Shown piece by piece: positions 5,369-5,570 of a stretch of DNA of 5,570 bases. Position numbers and translations under genes: made by a program. The first letter of the stretch is position 1. Every line of letters starts with the position of its first letter. The notes beneath the pieces are model-generated. The model made no database searches and had not been told where the DNA came from. It saw nothing but the letters and a program-made list of their open reading frames with translations. Origin of the DNA: Opitutaceae bacterium (GTDB taxonomy: Bacteria; Verrucomicrobiota; Verrucomicrobiia; Opitutales; Opitutaceae); the NCBI GenBank assembly GCA_031282705.1, contig JAITDF010000661.1:1-5570 (forward strand). The letters are read 5' to 3'.

Positions 5369-5409
5369 GCTGCCGCGCCGGCGGGCGGGCGTGACGCCGG
5401 CGGGCGGCC

Positions 5410-5427
5410 GGCGGCGGGGGCGCCGCC
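5410..5427 (-). terminator. GC-rich hairpin after the TolC-like gene
   Basis: A stem GGCGGCG-GGGG-CGCCGCC lies 9 bases beyond the stop codon of the minus-strand TolC-like gene. It could stall or end transcription, but no T-run follows it on the minus strand, and the region is so GC-rich that stems arise easily by chance. Confidence 0.25.
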
Positions 5428-5436
5428 GCGCCACGG

Positions 5437-5570
5437 TCACGGTTTCAGGAGAAACGGGTCGGCCTGGCCGGTGGCTTTGCGCAGGGCGGCGACGGCCACG
5501 TTGTAGCTGTAGTTCGCGTGAAGCTGGTTCAGGCGCGATTCGGTCAGCGACAGGCGCGAGGTGAGCACGT
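5437..5570 (-). CDS. TolC-family outer-membrane efflux protein, C-terminus (partial)
   Basis: On the minus strand the last 43 complete codons before TGA (5437-5439) read as the end of a TolC-like protein. The pattern RLSLTESRLNQLHANYSYNV followed by AVAALRKATG is typical of the final alpha-helix of the OEP repeat in TolC/OprM/NodT-type channels, which pair with RND or ABC pumps for export from the periplasm. The chain ends QADPFLLKP. The start and almost all of the gene lie beyond the window, so the signal peptide and the first repeat cannot be seen. It converges on rsmD, with the three 124-base repeats between. The call rests on a short stretch, but the helix pattern is characteristic. Confidence 0.75.
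   Translation of the reverse strand, partial: VLTSRLSLTESRLNQLHANYSYNVAVAALRKATGQADPFLLKP

Noticed and set aside
4970..5564. Open frames with repeated peptides across the 124-base repeats and the TolC end
   Set aside because: The peptide repeats are direct translations of the DNA repeat, and the frames run opposite the recognisable TolC C-terminus.

Overview
The window looks like a piece of the chromosome of a GC-rich, polysaccharide-degrading bacterium. The style of its intergenic repeats, and a GH105-type enzyme with a long N-terminal extension, suggest the Verrucomicrobiota (Opitutales-like). That placement is inference from recalled repeat style and gene content; there is no rRNA here to prove it. 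No phage, CRISPR, integrase or transposase gene is present. The genes are ordinary. What is unusual is how much of the non-coding DNA is palindromic repeat.

Layout, left to right. (1) A truncated palindromic repeat (2-36). (2) tRNA-Glu(UUC) on the minus strand (89-166). (3) A palindromic repeat with an adjacent T-run (232-345) that may terminate the next gene. (4) A two-part GH105/GH88-like unsaturated glycuronyl hydrolase on the minus strand (372-2546). (5) A 501-base divergent intergenic region: an AT-richer promoter-side stretch, then a nearly symmetrical palindrome of about 177 bases. (6) A small alpha/beta-hydrolase (lipase-like) on the plus strand (3048-3740). (7) About 500 bases of nested inverted and direct repeats (3762-4044 and 4098-4187). 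(8) rsmD, the 16S rRNA guanine-N2 methyltransferase, on the plus strand (4244-4912), carrying an in-frame low-complexity repeat insert. (9) Three nearly identical 124-base double-hairpin repeats (4932-5368). (10) The last 43 codons of a TolC-family outer-membrane efflux protein on the minus strand (5437-5570, cut by the window edge), convergent with rsmD.

The protein genes do not form an operon or a shared pathway. The GH105 enzyme points to pectin or ulvan-type glycan breakdown, rsmD and tRNA-Glu are translation housekeeping, and the TolC protein is export or efflux. The most notable signals are: repeats starting 19-26 bases after three stop codons; paired base changes that keep the small hairpins intact; a pyrimidine (TCC-like) apical loop shared by several otherwise different repeat families; and a heptanucleotide tract that has entered the rsmD reading frame without breaking it.
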